Positions 37,591 through 47,879 of a stretch of 64,000 nucleotides of DNA are shown in pieces. The stretch is from Methanothrix sp. (GTDB taxonomy: Archaea; Halobacteriota; Methanosarcinia; Methanotrichales; Methanotrichaceae): positions 46,162 through 110,161 of the forward strand of contig JAPKYA010000045.1 in assembly GCA_026394565.1 (NCBI GenBank), given 5' to 3'. Each line of letters starts with the position of its first letter. The first letter of the stretch is position 1. The notes below the pieces were generated by a model that saw only the letters and a program-made list of their open reading frames with translations, was not told the origin of the DNA and searched no databases. Both the position numbers and the translations under genes were made by a program.

Positions 37591-39060
37591 ATGTCCTCTC
37601 TTGCTCTCTGGCTTTGTATTGTTCTTTTGCTCGGATCGGGAATAGCTGCCGACATCCCCTGCGGCTACAACGAAACCGGCTTTCACGAGATCGCCGCGCC
37701 TGATATCTCCCCAGAGCAAATCCAGACGGTAACTTTAAGCGCGCTGTCTCAATATCCGGGCGCTCCCCTGGCAGGAGTTCCCCGATTATCTGAACCTGGC
37801 ATTGAGGTGAAGAGCAACATAGAACTGATCAACGATGCCGTGGACCCTCAGAATACTATCACTCGCAACAAGGCGGTTGAAATTGCCTCAGATGCTCCCG
37901 GACCGTTCAATATCGATCAGATCTGCTATATCTATAAATATGTCAGAGATAACTGGGAATATGTATCCGATCCGAGGGGAATCGATTATATCAGCTCGGG
38001 AAATAACACAATAGCGCTTTCTGAAAAGATCGCTGCTCGCCAGAATAGGAGCGTGGCTGGAGCCGGTGATTGTGATGATTATGCTGTGCTCACCGCATCT
38101 CTCATCGAGGCAATCGGAGGCGCTACAAGGGTGGTGCTGGCTTACGGTGGGGGAGAAGGCCATGCCTACACCGAGGTTTATCTGGGCGATATAGATTCAA
38201 ACTCAACCAAAGCCATTCTCAACTGGCTGCAGAGCAAATACAACAGCAACCTGGTTTATGGCCATCTGACGGAAGAGAACAGGACCTTCTGGCTCAACCT
38301 TGACTGGAACAGCACTCATCCAGGCGGCCCTCTTTACAAATCCCCCAAGCAATCCATAGCCTATGTGCGACAAAAATACCTGAAAACGCCGGTTGGCCTT
38401 CCACCTCAGTATGCTCCTCTGGTCAAGACTGGTATGCTGTCCTGCAAAGTCTCGGACGAGGAGGGCAATCCATTAGCCTCCACGGTGATGGTTGCCGGAG
38501 GCGACCGGCAGTTCCCTGTGAGCGTCGATCTTTCCGGGGGATTCAAACAAAAGCTTCCCGTAGGAGAATATACAGTAACGGCCAGCAAATCCAGCTATAA
38601 TTTCGATACAAAGGTTGTGACGATTCTTGAGGATCTGGAGGCGTCCGTCGATCTCACAGGAACACGTGAAAATGCACCCAATATCCAGATTGTCACCGAG
38701 GCGGTGGACCCTGTTAAACGCTGTGTCTATTACACCAGGGATGGTGAGAATCATCAGGTCTTCAAGATAAAGGTTTACATCACCGGTCCGGACAAGCAAA
38801 AAATCAAATCCGTCAAATACTCACTTCACCAGACCTTTGAGAAGCCGGAGCATGTCAGCACCGATGCCTCTAACAACTTTGAGATGATCATGTGGTCCTG
38901 GGGACGCTTCGTGATGCCCATCACAGTCACTACAATGGACGGAAATGAGTACGAGTACATGTATCCTTTTACCTTCCGCGCTCAATTGGAAGATGCCCAG
39001 AGAAGCGGCATCAGGTTCATAGATGCGACCAGCTCATGGGATGTTATCGGAGGATACTGA
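37591..39060 (+). CDS. Secreted transglutaminase-like protein with carboxypeptidase-regulatory-like and pYEATS-like domains
   Basis: GDCDDYAVLTASLIEAIGG...GHAYTEVYLG; GNPLASTVMVAGG...; IKSVKYSLHQTFEKPEHVSTDASNNFEMIMWSWGRF. Confidence 0.8.
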   Translation: MSSLALWLCIVLLLGSGIAADIPCGYNETGFHEIAAPDISPEQIQTVTLSALSQYPGAPLAGVPRLSEPGIEVKSNIELINDAVDPQNTITRNKAVEIASDAPGPFNIDQICYIYKYVRDNWEYVSDPRGIDYISSGNNTIALSEKIAARQNRSVAGAGDCDDYAVLTASLIEAIGGATRVVLAYGGGEGHAYTEVYLGDIDSNSTKAILNWLQSKYNSNLVYGHLTEENRTFWLNLDWNSTHPGGPLYKSPKQSIAYVRQKYLKTPVGLPPQYAPLVKTGMLSCKVSDEEGNPLASTVMVAGGDRQFPVSVDLSGGFKQKLPVGEYTVTASKSSYNFDTKVVTILEDLEASVDLTGTRENAPNIQIVTEAVDPVKRCVYYTRDGENHQVFKIKVYITGPDKQKIKSVKYSLHQTFEKPEHVSTDASNNFEMIMWSWGRFVMPITVTTMDGNEYEYMYPFTFRAQLEDAQRSGIRFIDATSSWDVIGGY

Positions 39061-39062
39061 TC

Positions 39063-40787
39063 ATGTTCCATCGAGCGCTCTGGCTGTATATCTTTTTCCT
39101 GATGGGATCCGCAGCGGCGGCAGATGTACCCTTCGTATTCGATGCAAGAACCTCAGAAATGGCAGGCTACACCCCGGCTCAACTGGAGCAAGCCTCTGTC
39201 GCCTCTTTGGATCTTGTAGGAATTCCCTCTGTTTCCATCCCATCCGACAACGAGAGCCTTTATTTTCCCATTACAGGCGGTGGCGATAGTCCGGAAGGTA
39301 AAATAGAAAAAAACGTCGGCGAGCTAAAGAAAGCATTAAACTCCAGGGTGGAGCCTGATAATCCCATCGTCCATAGGGAGGCTTTATCTCTGGCAGCCCA
39401 GAATCCGGGCGATTATACAATTGAGCAAGTCAGTGCAATTTATAGCTATCTGAAAGAAAATTGGCGTTATGTAAGGGACCCTAGGGGCGTCGATTATCTA
39501 AATTATGCCAATGAAACCCTTGCGATCGGAACGGACACTAAATGCGTAGGTGCAGGCGACTGTGACGATTTTGCCATTCTTATGTCGGCGCTTGTGGAAT
39601 CAGTAGGTGGAACTACAAGAATTATTCTAGCACGTAACATTAGCTCGGGAGGACATGCCTATGCCGAGGTCTACTTAGGCCAGCTCAATGCACCGGATAG
39701 CCATGTGTACGACATTTTTGACTGGTTAATGCAAAAATTCAAGACAGACAAAATTTTTGCTCATATTGATACAGAAACAAATGATGTATGGCTTAATCTG
39801 GATTGGGGGAAAGACGGGTTGGGCAATGTCCATCCGGGTGGGCCATTCTATCAGGGAGATATTCATTATGTTCTTTGCATCAGAGATCTTCTTAGAAAAA
39901 CGCCATTGAAGGTTCCGGAGGGTTTCGAGCCAAACAAGCCTCCTGTTAGTTCAAACTTGAGAACCAGCTCAAAAGAAGCTTATGCCTTGAACCAGAAGGC
40001 CTCTGCATTATACAAATTGGGTAGAAATGAAGAGGCCCTTGAGGCATCAGAAAAGGCCGTCGAGATTGATCCAAACTACGCCGTAGCTTGGGTCAACAAC
40101 GCAGCCGCTCTGCTTAAATTGAAAAGATACGATGAGGCTCTGCAAGCATCAGAGAAGGCCATTGAGCTGGATCCGAATTATGCCATCGCCTGGAACAACA
40201 AAGCAGCAGCTCTTCATAATCTAGGAAGAAACGACGAAGCACTGGATGCCTCTGAAAAGGCCATCGAACTGGATGCGAATTTTGCGAACCCTTGGGTTAA
40301 TATTGCTGATATTTTAATCGAATTGAAGAGATACGATGAATCTATACAGGCATCGGAAAAGGCCATAGGGATTGATCCAAATTACGCATCGCCTTGGAAC
40401 AATAAAGCAGTAGCTCTCCTTCGTTTGAAAAGAAACAATGAGTCTCTGCAGGCATCAGAAAAGGCCCTCGAGATTGATCCAGGTTTCGCACTGGCTTGGG
40501 TCAACAAAGCAGCAGCTCTCCTTAATTTGGGAAGATACGAAGATAGTCTGCAGGCTTCCGAAAAATCCATCGAACTGGACTCGAAAAACGCAATAGCCTG
40601 GAACAATAAAGGCTATGCACTCTATAAACAAGGCAAGTTTGATGAGGCTGTGCAGGCATATAATAAATGCATTGAGCTGGACCCGAAATACGAAAAAGTC
40701 TGGAACAACATGGGTACAGTCCTGTTGGCGCTTAACCGTGGAGATGAGGCAGACGCAGCTTTCGCCAGAGCCGGTGAGTTGAGCTGA
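39063..40787 (+). CDS. Secreted transglutaminase-like protein with TPR array
   Basis: Start set to ATG 39063 (MFHRALWLYIFFLMGSAAAADVPF); GDCDDFAILMSALVESVGG; TPR units (ALEASEKAVEIDPNYAVAW...). Confidence 0.85.
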   Translation: MFHRALWLYIFFLMGSAAAADVPFVFDARTSEMAGYTPAQLEQASVASLDLVGIPSVSIPSDNESLYFPITGGGDSPEGKIEKNVGELKKALNSRVEPDNPIVHREALSLAAQNPGDYTIEQVSAIYSYLKENWRYVRDPRGVDYLNYANETLAIGTDTKCVGAGDCDDFAILMSALVESVGGTTRIILARNISSGGHAYAEVYLGQLNAPDSHVYDIFDWLMQKFKTDKIFAHIDTETNDVWLNLDWGKDGLGNVHPGGPFYQGDIHYVLCIRDLLRKTPLKVPEGFEPNKPPVSSNLRTSSKEAYALNQKASALYKLGRNEEALEASEKAVEIDPNYAVAWVNNAAALLKLKRYDEALQASEKAIELDPNYAIAWNNKAAALHNLGRNDEALDASEKAIELDANFANPWVNIADILIELKRYDESIQASEKAIGIDPNYASPWNNKAVALLRLKRNNESLQASEKALEIDPGFALAWVNKAAALLNLGRYEDSLQASEKSIELDSKNAIAWNNKGYALYKQGKFDEAVQAYNKCIELDPKYEKVWNNMGTVLLALNRGDEADAAFARAGELS

Positions 40788-40808
40788 ATAGAGGATAAGC
40801 TCCTTCAA

Positions 40809-40829
40809 TGCAAAATAGATATAGTAGTC
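40809..40829 (+). promoter_or_regulatory. Shared promoter element TGCAAAATAGATATAGTAGTC, copy 3
   Basis: 45 bp upstream of ATG 40854. Confidence 0.75.
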
Positions 40830-40853
40830 AAGACCACGACATTCCAGGTCATC

Positions 40854-41891
40854 ATGTTCCACAGAGCCCTCTGGCTGTGCATAGTACTCCTGATTGGATC
40901 AGGGTTGGCGGACGATGTGCCTTTCGTCTTTGACGAGAGCACATCTGCGGTAGCTGGCTATTCCTCAGATCAGATTGAGCAGGCATCTTCAAATTCTTCC
41001 GACCTCGTCGGAGTGCCGTTGATATCCGCACCGTCCGATAGCGAGGTTCTTGAGTTTCCCATTACCGGTGGCAGCGATGCTCCAGACGGCAAAGTAGACA
41101 AGAATGTGGGGGAACTAAAGGTCGTCCTCAACTCCAGAATCGAGCCGGACAATCCTACCGTTCGCCATGAGGCGCTCTTGCTCGCAGGCAAGCATCCTGG
41201 AGACTATACCATTGAACAGGTCAGTGCCATTTACAGCTATCTTAAGAGCGGGGATGACAGAAAGATGGGCTGGAGCTATGTAAGGGACCCGCGAGGTGTT
41301 GACTACTTCAATAATGCCAGCGAATCCCTGGGCGCTGGAAAGGAGATCGGATGCGCGGGCATTGGCGACGGCGACGATTTTGCCATTCTCATGTCTGCGC
41401 TTGTTGAGTCCATCGGCGGCACCACGCGAATTATTCTCGCTCATAATAACAGCACAGGAGGGCACGCATACACCGAGGTTTTTTTGGGCGGTCTTGCGGC
41501 CAGGGGCAATCAGGTCGAAGACATCACCAAATATCTCAGGCAAGAGTTTCGCACAGTGAAGATCTATACTCATATCGATACTGATACAAAAGACGTTTGG
41601 CTGAACCTTGATTGGGGCACAGACGAAAAGGGGAATGCTCATCCAGGCGGGCCATTCTTCCAGGGTGACAAGCACATTGTCCTTTGCATGAGAGATAGGT
41701 TTGGAAAGACGCCGCTTAAGTTGCCTGAGGGATATGCGAAGAGCACTCTGCCGGATGTGGAAAAATTTGGGCTGATTGCGGTGCTGGGAAATCTGTCTAA
41801 TCCCAAGAACTCTGTGGCATTCAGCCCAGATGGTCGCACCCTGGCCTCGGGGAGCGGTGACGGCACCATCCGCCTGTGGAAGGTGGCATGA
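40854..41891 (+). CDS. Secreted transglutaminase-like paralog with Cys-to-Gly change, fused to a partial WD40 repeat
   Basis: CAGIGDGDDFAILMSALVE (paralogs GDCDDFA); C-terminus SVAFSPDGRTLASGSGDGTIRLWKVA. Confidence 0.8.
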   Translation: MFHRALWLCIVLLIGSGLADDVPFVFDESTSAVAGYSSDQIEQASSNSSDLVGVPLISAPSDSEVLEFPITGGSDAPDGKVDKNVGELKVVLNSRIEPDNPTVRHEALLLAGKHPGDYTIEQVSAIYSYLKSGDDRKMGWSYVRDPRGVDYFNNASESLGAGKEIGCAGIGDGDDFAILMSALVESIGGTTRIILAHNNSTGGHAYTEVFLGGLAARGNQVEDITKYLRQEFRTVKIYTHIDTDTKDVWLNLDWGTDEKGNAHPGGPFFQGDKHIVLCMRDRFGKTPLKLPEGYAKSTLPDVEKFGLIAVLGNLSNPKNSVAFSPDGRTLASGSGDGTIRLWKVA

Positions 41892-42058
41892 TCCGGCCCC
41901 GCTCCGAGGCTCTTGCTGTCCGGCTCTTGCGGCTGGCTGGAATGGAAAAAGTTCATATCAAATTTTGGCTCTTCCGATCCAGTCGCTGATGGAAGTGCTC
42001 TCTTCCGCCTCCCCCGTAGTAATCATTAAAATAGCGGGAATGCCAATTATCTAAATCC

Positions 42059-43657
42059 ATGCGCTTCTTCAACACTGCCGGGCCGGTTAATTGTGCCGAT
42101 CATTACTGCCTTCCGCCCCTGACGCGGTTCAATCTGCCACAGATCCTGGGACTGATAGAGCAGAAGAAGTACTTCGTGCTCCACGCGCCCCGGCAGACCG
42201 GCAAGACCACTTGCCTCCTGGCGCTGATGGACTACCTGAACCGGGAAGGGAAGTACCGGGCGCTCTATGCCAACTTCGAGGCCGCCCAGGGCGCGCGGGA
42301 GAACGTTGGGGAAGCGATGAGGGCTATCTTGGGCGTGCTGGGTTCCCAGGCCCGCTACTACCTTGCCGATCCATTTATGAAGAATTCCGTAAATGAGATC
42401 CTTGTCGATGTTGGGCCTTTTGGGGCTCTGGGCGAGGCCCTGAGCCGCTGGTCCGCCGGCAGTCCAAAACCAATTGTGCTCCTGATAGACGAGATCGATG
42501 CGCTGGTTGGAGACACGCTAATCTCTGTGCTCCGCCAGCTCCGGGCCGGCTACACCAATCGGCCATCTCAATTCCCATCCACCATCGTTCTTTGCGGCGT
42601 CAGGGACGTTCGTGACTACAGGATTCATTCTGACCGGGATAAGGTCGTGATCACAGGAGGCAGCGCCTTTAACATCAAAGCCGAGTCGCTGCGACTTGGA
42701 AATTTTTCTCGATCAGAGGTTGAAGCCCTCTACCGCCAGCATACCGAGGAGACCGGCCAGATCTTCGAAGCTCCAGCGCTGGATAAGGCCTGGGCCCTCA
42801 CAGCAGGCCAGCCCTGGCTGGTCAATGCCCTGGCCTACGAGGCCTGTTTCAGAATGGCTGACGGCAGCGACAGGTCCATGCCTATCAGTTGCGAGCTAAT
42901 CGCCCAGGCCAAAGAGAACCTGATCTCAAGACGCGAGACTCACCTGGACCAGTTGGCAGACAAGCTGCGAGAAGAGCGTGTGCGCAGAGTTGTGCAGCCC
43001 ATTCTTGTGGGCGAGCCGTTCGAGGGGCAGTTTCGATCTGATGATGTGGAGTACGTCGCAGATCTGGGGCTCATCACTCAAGAAAAGACTGGAGCCTTGA
43101 GGATCTCCAACGAGATCTACCAGGAGATTATACCGCGCGTACTCTCCTGGGATGCCCAGACCGGTATGACGCTGGAGCCCGCCTGGTACATCCTGCCCGA
43201 TGGCAGACTGGACCTCTCGAAGCTTCTGGAGGCTTTCCAGCAGTTCTTTCGCGAGCACTCCGAGAGCTGGCTTGAGAGGTTCGACTACCGCGAGGCAGGA
43301 CCGCAACTGCTGATGCAGGCCTTTTTGCAGCGGATCGTCAATGGCGGCGGACGTGTTGAGCGCGAGTACGGCTTGGGTCGCGGCCGCACAGATCTGCTCG
43401 TGATCTGGCCGTTTGCAGAAGGTGTGCAAAGAGCAGTCATAGAGCTGAAGGTCATGCATAAGTCCAGGGCCCGGACAATCCATGAGGGACTTGCCCAGGT
43501 CAGGGAGTATGTAGACCGCTGCGGTGCTGCAGAGGCGCATCTGGTGGTCTTTGACAGAACTCCTGGAAAGCCGTGGTCCAGGAAGATCTTTAGGAAAAAG
43601 GAGAGCTACCTGATGCCAGAAGGCATTGAACTGGCCATCGGCATCTGGGGGATGTGA
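42059..43657 (+). CDS. AAA ATPase with C-terminal PD-(D/E)XK nuclease-like domain
   Basis: Walker A APRQTGKTT, VLLIDEIDAL, C-terminal GRTDLLVIWP...AVIELKV. Confidence 0.8.
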   Translation: MRFFNTAGPVNCADHYCLPPLTRFNLPQILGLIEQKKYFVLHAPRQTGKTTCLLALMDYLNREGKYRALYANFEAAQGARENVGEAMRAILGVLGSQARYYLADPFMKNSVNEILVDVGPFGALGEALSRWSAGSPKPIVLLIDEIDALVGDTLISVLRQLRAGYTNRPSQFPSTIVLCGVRDVRDYRIHSDRDKVVITGGSAFNIKAESLRLGNFSRSEVEALYRQHTEETGQIFEAPALDKAWALTAGQPWLVNALAYEACFRMADGSDRSMPISCELIAQAKENLISRRETHLDQLADKLREERVRRVVQPILVGEPFEGQFRSDDVEYVADLGLITQEKTGALRISNEIYQEIIPRVLSWDAQTGMTLEPAWYILPDGRLDLSKLLEAFQQFFREHSESWLERFDYREAGPQLLMQAFLQRIVNGGGRVEREYGLGRGRTDLLVIWPFAEGVQRAVIELKVMHKSRARTIHEGLAQVREYVDRCGAAEAHLVVFDRTPGKPWSRKIFRKKESYLMPEGIELAIGIWGM

Positions 43658-43692
43658 AAGCGCCATCCGCCTGTAGAAGGGTGACGCCGGTC

Positions 43693-44538
43693 TTAATCCA
43701 TCAGCAAGGTGTAAGCAGTCTCCCTTTTGAAGTTTTTCGTGTGCTCATTCTTGTTGATGATGCCGCCCTGGCCGTCCCTCTGCGAGATGGTAATGGTGTG
43801 GGTCTTGTCTCCGCCTATTGTCAGGCTGGCTATCCCGTCCAGAGAGCCATCGCTCGTGTCGCTGCTGAAAAAGACGCCGTCCACATAGACATCGTAGCCC
43901 CTGATTCTCTGGGATTTTATGGTAACAAAAGCGTCACCCATCAAGATCGAATTCACATCCAATGGCGAGAACGACTGCTCGCTTTGTCGGGGCAAGACAT
44001 CTAAGATCAGGGCATTGCCGGGCTCGTTTCCCTGGGCCGGCAGAATGAAGAGCCTGCCGCTCTCCTCCGGCCTCAGTTTGAGCCGATGGTAGCCGGTCGG
44101 GAATTTGAAATTCCAGTGCTTAATGGTGCTATTGGCATAGGATATGAGATAGATATCGCCGCCGCCGTCCTGGGGAGTGTGCACGATCAAATCTACATCT
44201 TCACCGGCCGTGACCTGATCATACCGGCTCCAGACCGCTCCCTTTCGGATCCAAAGCTCGCTGAAAAGGGGTTCGAAGGCGGCAACGGAAATGTAATCCG
44301 AGTAGTTCAACTGCAGCCCTCCCAGGCGGATGAACTGGGGCTCATTGCCGCTCAGGTTGAAGGCGATGGGATCCGAGAGAGTTGAGGCTCTATTTTCCTG
44401 GGGCACCTCTGTGGCGCTTATCCAGGGCTCTTCGGTCCAGCTCTGATTTCCTGATGGCGAGGCATATGCCGAAACCGCAAGCATCGAAATAAGTGCCACA
44501 AGCGCTGCGACATAATGTTTGAAACGCATGATCGTCAC
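43693..44538 (-). CDS. Secreted beta-rich protein with PEGA-like C-terminus
   Basis: 281 aa; signal peptide; YDVYVDGVFFSSDTSDGSLDGIASLTIGGDKTHTI. Confidence 0.6.
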   Translation of the reverse strand: MTIMRFKHYVAALVALISMLAVSAYASPSGNQSWTEEPWISATEVPQENRASTLSDPIAFNLSGNEPQFIRLGGLQLNYSDYISVAAFEPLFSELWIRKGAVWSRYDQVTAGEDVDLIVHTPQDGGGDIYLISYANSTIKHWNFKFPTGYHRLKLRPEESGRLFILPAQGNEPGNALILDVLPRQSEQSFSPLDVNSILMGDAFVTIKSQRIRGYDVYVDGVFFSSDTSDGSLDGIASLTIGGDKTHTITISQRDGQGGIINKNEHTKNFKRETAYTLLMD

Positions 44539-46232
44539 ATCGTCTCTAAAGCCGGTATGCCCAGGGTCTCCAAAGTCGTTCGCAGTGCATTTTTAGCAGC
44601 TCTGGCCAGGGCCATTCTTGCCTGGCGGAGCCTGGGCTCGGCATCCAGCACCGGGCTGTAGCGGTAGAAGAGGTTGAAGCTCTCCGCCAGCTCGCGGGCG
44701 TATGTGGCCAGTTGATGGGGCTTGAGCTCCCGGGCGGCTCTGTCGATGACCAGATCGAACTGAGCGATCTTCTTGATGAGGGCGATCTCGTTTTCGCCGG
44801 TGAGCAGATCGGCCCGGACCTTGGCTTCCTGACCCACCTGCCCCTCTTCACCTTTGCGCAGGATGCTGCAGGCGCGGGCATGTGAGTACTGGATGAAGGG
44901 AGCAGAGAGCTTCTCAAAGTCCAGGGCCTGCTTCCAGTCGAAGGTGGTGGCCTTGTCCGGGGAGACCTTGACCACGTCGTAGCGCACTGCGCCTGCCGCC
45001 ACCTGGGCTGCCACCTCCTTGAGGAAGGCCTCGCTCTCCCCCGGTCGGCGCAGCTTGACCTCCTCATAAGCCCGGCTTTCTACCTCATCGAGCAGCTCAT
45101 CTGCGGAGATGAACTTGCCCTTCCTGGTGCTCATGGAGCCCGTGGGCAAAGAGACGAATTCGAATATTACTACCTCGGGCTCGCGAATGCCCAGCAAGCG
45201 CAGCGCGGTGCGCAGTTGTCCTGAGACCAGCTTGTGGTCGGCTCCCAGGATGTCCACAGAGCGATCTGAGTTTTGGGACTTGTAGCGGTGGTAGGCCAGG
45301 TCGCGGGTGATGTAAAGCGAGGTTCCGTTCGTCCTCTTGAGGACTATCTTCTTCTCAAAGCCGTACTGGGTGAGGTCGAGCTGAAAAGCGCCCTCATCGT
45401 ATTCGGTGAGCCCAGTCTTCTCCAGCAGCCCTACAATCTCGGCCACATCGCCTTTTCGCACAAACTCCGACTCCCAGTGGTAGCTGTCGTGGCGGATGTT
45501 CATCCTATGCAGAGTCTCTTCGATGCCCCGGATGGCATACTTGATGGCGCTCTGGATCTTGGCCACAGTCTCCTCGTCGCCCGCCTCGTAGCGCTGGATA
45601 ACCTGATCAGCCTCATCTCGGATCTCAGGATTGGTTTCCATGAGACGGTTGGCGGCGATGTAGACCTTGGCCACGGCATGGTCGGCCTTGCTGCCGTCAA
45701 GCTGGAAGTGATCGCAGCCGACGACCACCATGGCCTCCTGGCGGCCCATGTCGTTGACGTAGTACTGGGCGTCCACGGTGCACCCCGCCCGGCGCATGAT
45801 TCGCACCAGCGTGTCGCCGATGACCGAGTTTCTGATGTGGCCCACGTGCAGCGGCCCATCCGGATTGGCGGAGGTGTGCTCCACAATGACCTTCTCATTC
45901 ATGCGGCCGGTCCAGGCGTTGTCGGCCAGGGCCTGCTGTAGGATCGTGTCCAGGAACTTTTGGTTCATGAAGAAGTTAAGATAGGGACCGGCAAGCTCCA
46001 CCTTATCTACGTAATTGTAATCCTGGGAGAGGGCCTGATGGAGCTCTTTGGCAATGGCCATCGGGCTCTTCTTTAGCAGCGGAGCCAGCCGGAAGGCCAC
46101 GGACGAGGCCAGGTCGGCATGTGGGCTCACGTCCAGGCCCAGATTGTTTACTCCTTCCTCTACCTTGTAGCCGCAGCGCTCGAGGGCATCGCGGAGAAGG
46201 CCCTCGACCTCGCTCATAAAATCGAGAAACAT
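44535..46232 (-). CDS. argS: Arginyl-tRNA synthetase
   Basis: VEHTSANPDGPLHVGHIRNSVIGD; GSMSTRKGKF; start MFLDFMSEVEG preferred over 46268. Confidence 0.95.
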   Translation of the reverse strand: MFLDFMSEVEGLLRDALERCGYKVEEGVNNLGLDVSPHADLASSVAFRLAPLLKKSPMAIAKELHQALSQDYNYVDKVELAGPYLNFFMNQKFLDTILQQALADNAWTGRMNEKVIVEHTSANPDGPLHVGHIRNSVIGDTLVRIMRRAGCTVDAQYYVNDMGRQEAMVVVGCDHFQLDGSKADHAVAKVYIAANRLMETNPEIRDEADQVIQRYEAGDEETVAKIQSAIKYAIRGIEETLHRMNIRHDSYHWESEFVRKGDVAEIVGLLEKTGLTEYDEGAFQLDLTQYGFEKKIVLKRTNGTSLYITRDLAYHRYKSQNSDRSVDILGADHKLVSGQLRTALRLLGIREPEVVIFEFVSLPTGSMSTRKGKFISADELLDEVESRAYEEVKLRRPGESEAFLKEVAAQVAAGAVRYDVVKVSPDKATTFDWKQALDFEKLSAPFIQYSHARACSILRKGEEGQVGQEAKVRADLLTGENEIALIKKIAQFDLVIDRAARELKPHQLATYARELAESFNLFYRYSPVLDAEPRLRQARMALARAAKNALRTTLETLGIPALETM

Positions 46233-46360
46233 GGGAACACCAGTATGAATAGTATCTTTATCAATCAACTGGATGGGGCGATATAAGCATTACGTCATGT
46301 ACAGCCTTTTTGGGAAAGTATAAGATGTTCGGAGACTTACAATAATGGTGAGGATTTACC

Positions 46361-47590
46361 ATGAAGCTCTTTGCGGCTATTCTAATGCTGTTGTTATGCG
46401 CCCCGGCCCTTGCCGTCTCCGATGAGGAGGGCGCAGTCGAGGCCACTACCGCCATCACACTGCCTGTAGACTCGGTGACCATCTATCCGGACGGCCTGAT
46501 GGCAGTGAAAAGAACGGGAAGCCTGGATGTGACCGAGGGCGTGCACAAGTTTGTGATCAATGTTCCTGAAAAAGCCGAGCAAAGCTCAGTGCTCCTTTCC
46601 GTCAGCAATGCCACCCAGGAGAGGGTGGTCTACGATGCCAATCCCGTTTACACTCTGAACATCTCAGCGCCGGGATCGCAGAGCTTTGACCTCTCCTATC
46701 TCATGTACGATGCCGCCGCCTGGAAGCCGGTGTACGACCTGCACCTTCTCAGTGACTCTGTGCTGGTGAAGGCCAATGCCGTGCTCGGCAATCGAGGCGG
46801 AGAGGATCTCAAGAACGTGCGGCTCAAGCTGGTAGCAGGCCTGCCCCTGGGAACAGAGCCCTATCTTGCCAAGGCCGCGCCCCAGATAAATCAGAGATAT
46901 GCCGAAGCGGCTCCGGCGGCGGAATACATGGACTATGCCGCTTCACCCGCACCGGTCACCGGCGAGCTGGAGACGCTCTACATTTTCGAGCTGGAGGGGC
47001 GAAAGGACCTGGTCATGGACAAGGAGATCGGCTTTCCCCTCTTCGAGGAAGAGTCGCCCCTGGTGAGAGTCTACACCTGGGATGCCTCCAGCCAGGCGGA
47101 GGGCCCCACATTGGAGGAGATCCGGGCCAACAACACCCTGACCAATCCCTGGCCGACGGGAAAAGCTCTGCTTTACAGAAATGACGAGTACGTCTCCACC
47201 ATGGAGATGCCCTACACGCCGGCCGGCACCAATGCCTCTCTAGTGGTTGGCCCCTCTGCCGATCTGAAGGTGGAAAGCAAGCTTTCCGACTACAATAAAA
47301 CCGAGAATATCAGGGAAATAGGCTCCGGTGCAAAAAATCACACCATAAAAGAGACCACTGAGACCTGGACCTACTATCTGAAGATCAAGAGCAACCTGGA
47401 CCGCGCGGCAGCGCTGGAGGTAACCGACACCGTTCCCCAGGAGGCTGTGATCATCTCAGTCACGCCCAAGCCTGCCGAGAGCACGGCCACCAGCCTGAAG
47501 TGGAAGCTGGCACTCGCGCCGCGGCAGAAGACGGCCATCAATTACACCTACCAGGTGATCACGACGGAAAGCCTGGATAGCGTATATTGA
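46361..47590 (+). CDS. Secreted DUF4139-type protein
   Basis: Signal peptide; WKPVYDLHLLSDSVLVKANAVLGNRGGEDLKNVRLKLVAG. Confidence 0.75.
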   Translation: MKLFAAILMLLLCAPALAVSDEEGAVEATTAITLPVDSVTIYPDGLMAVKRTGSLDVTEGVHKFVINVPEKAEQSSVLLSVSNATQERVVYDANPVYTLNISAPGSQSFDLSYLMYDAAAWKPVYDLHLLSDSVLVKANAVLGNRGGEDLKNVRLKLVAGLPLGTEPYLAKAAPQINQRYAEAAPAAEYMDYAASPAPVTGELETLYIFELEGRKDLVMDKEIGFPLFEEESPLVRVYTWDASSQAEGPTLEEIRANNTLTNPWPTGKALLYRNDEYVSTMEMPYTPAGTNASLVVGPSADLKVESKLSDYNKTENIREIGSGAKNHTIKETTETWTYYLKIKSNLDRAAALEVTDTVPQEAVIISVTPKPAESTATSLKWKLALAPRQKTAINYTYQVITTESLDSVY

Positions 47591-47879
47591 TGTAAGACTT
47601 TTTCTTTTTTGTGGGCAATAAAGTGGGTGTAACCTGTAATCTATTTCACCTTTTTTCGATATGCTTAGAACTGCAAGATATTAATATATTCAGGACCAGA
47701 ACCCACCATCCCGAACTCCGGTCCGGGCAGTAACCATCCTTTCGCCCGCGAAGTATCTTCCTGCTTGCCCAATCGTTTTGCGGTTGAACTTTTCATCATA
47801 GTATTAATGGTATATTAATCTAATTACTAAATATTTTTTCTCCAAAATGTATAAATAGTTTCAGGGTCAGAATCGATTT

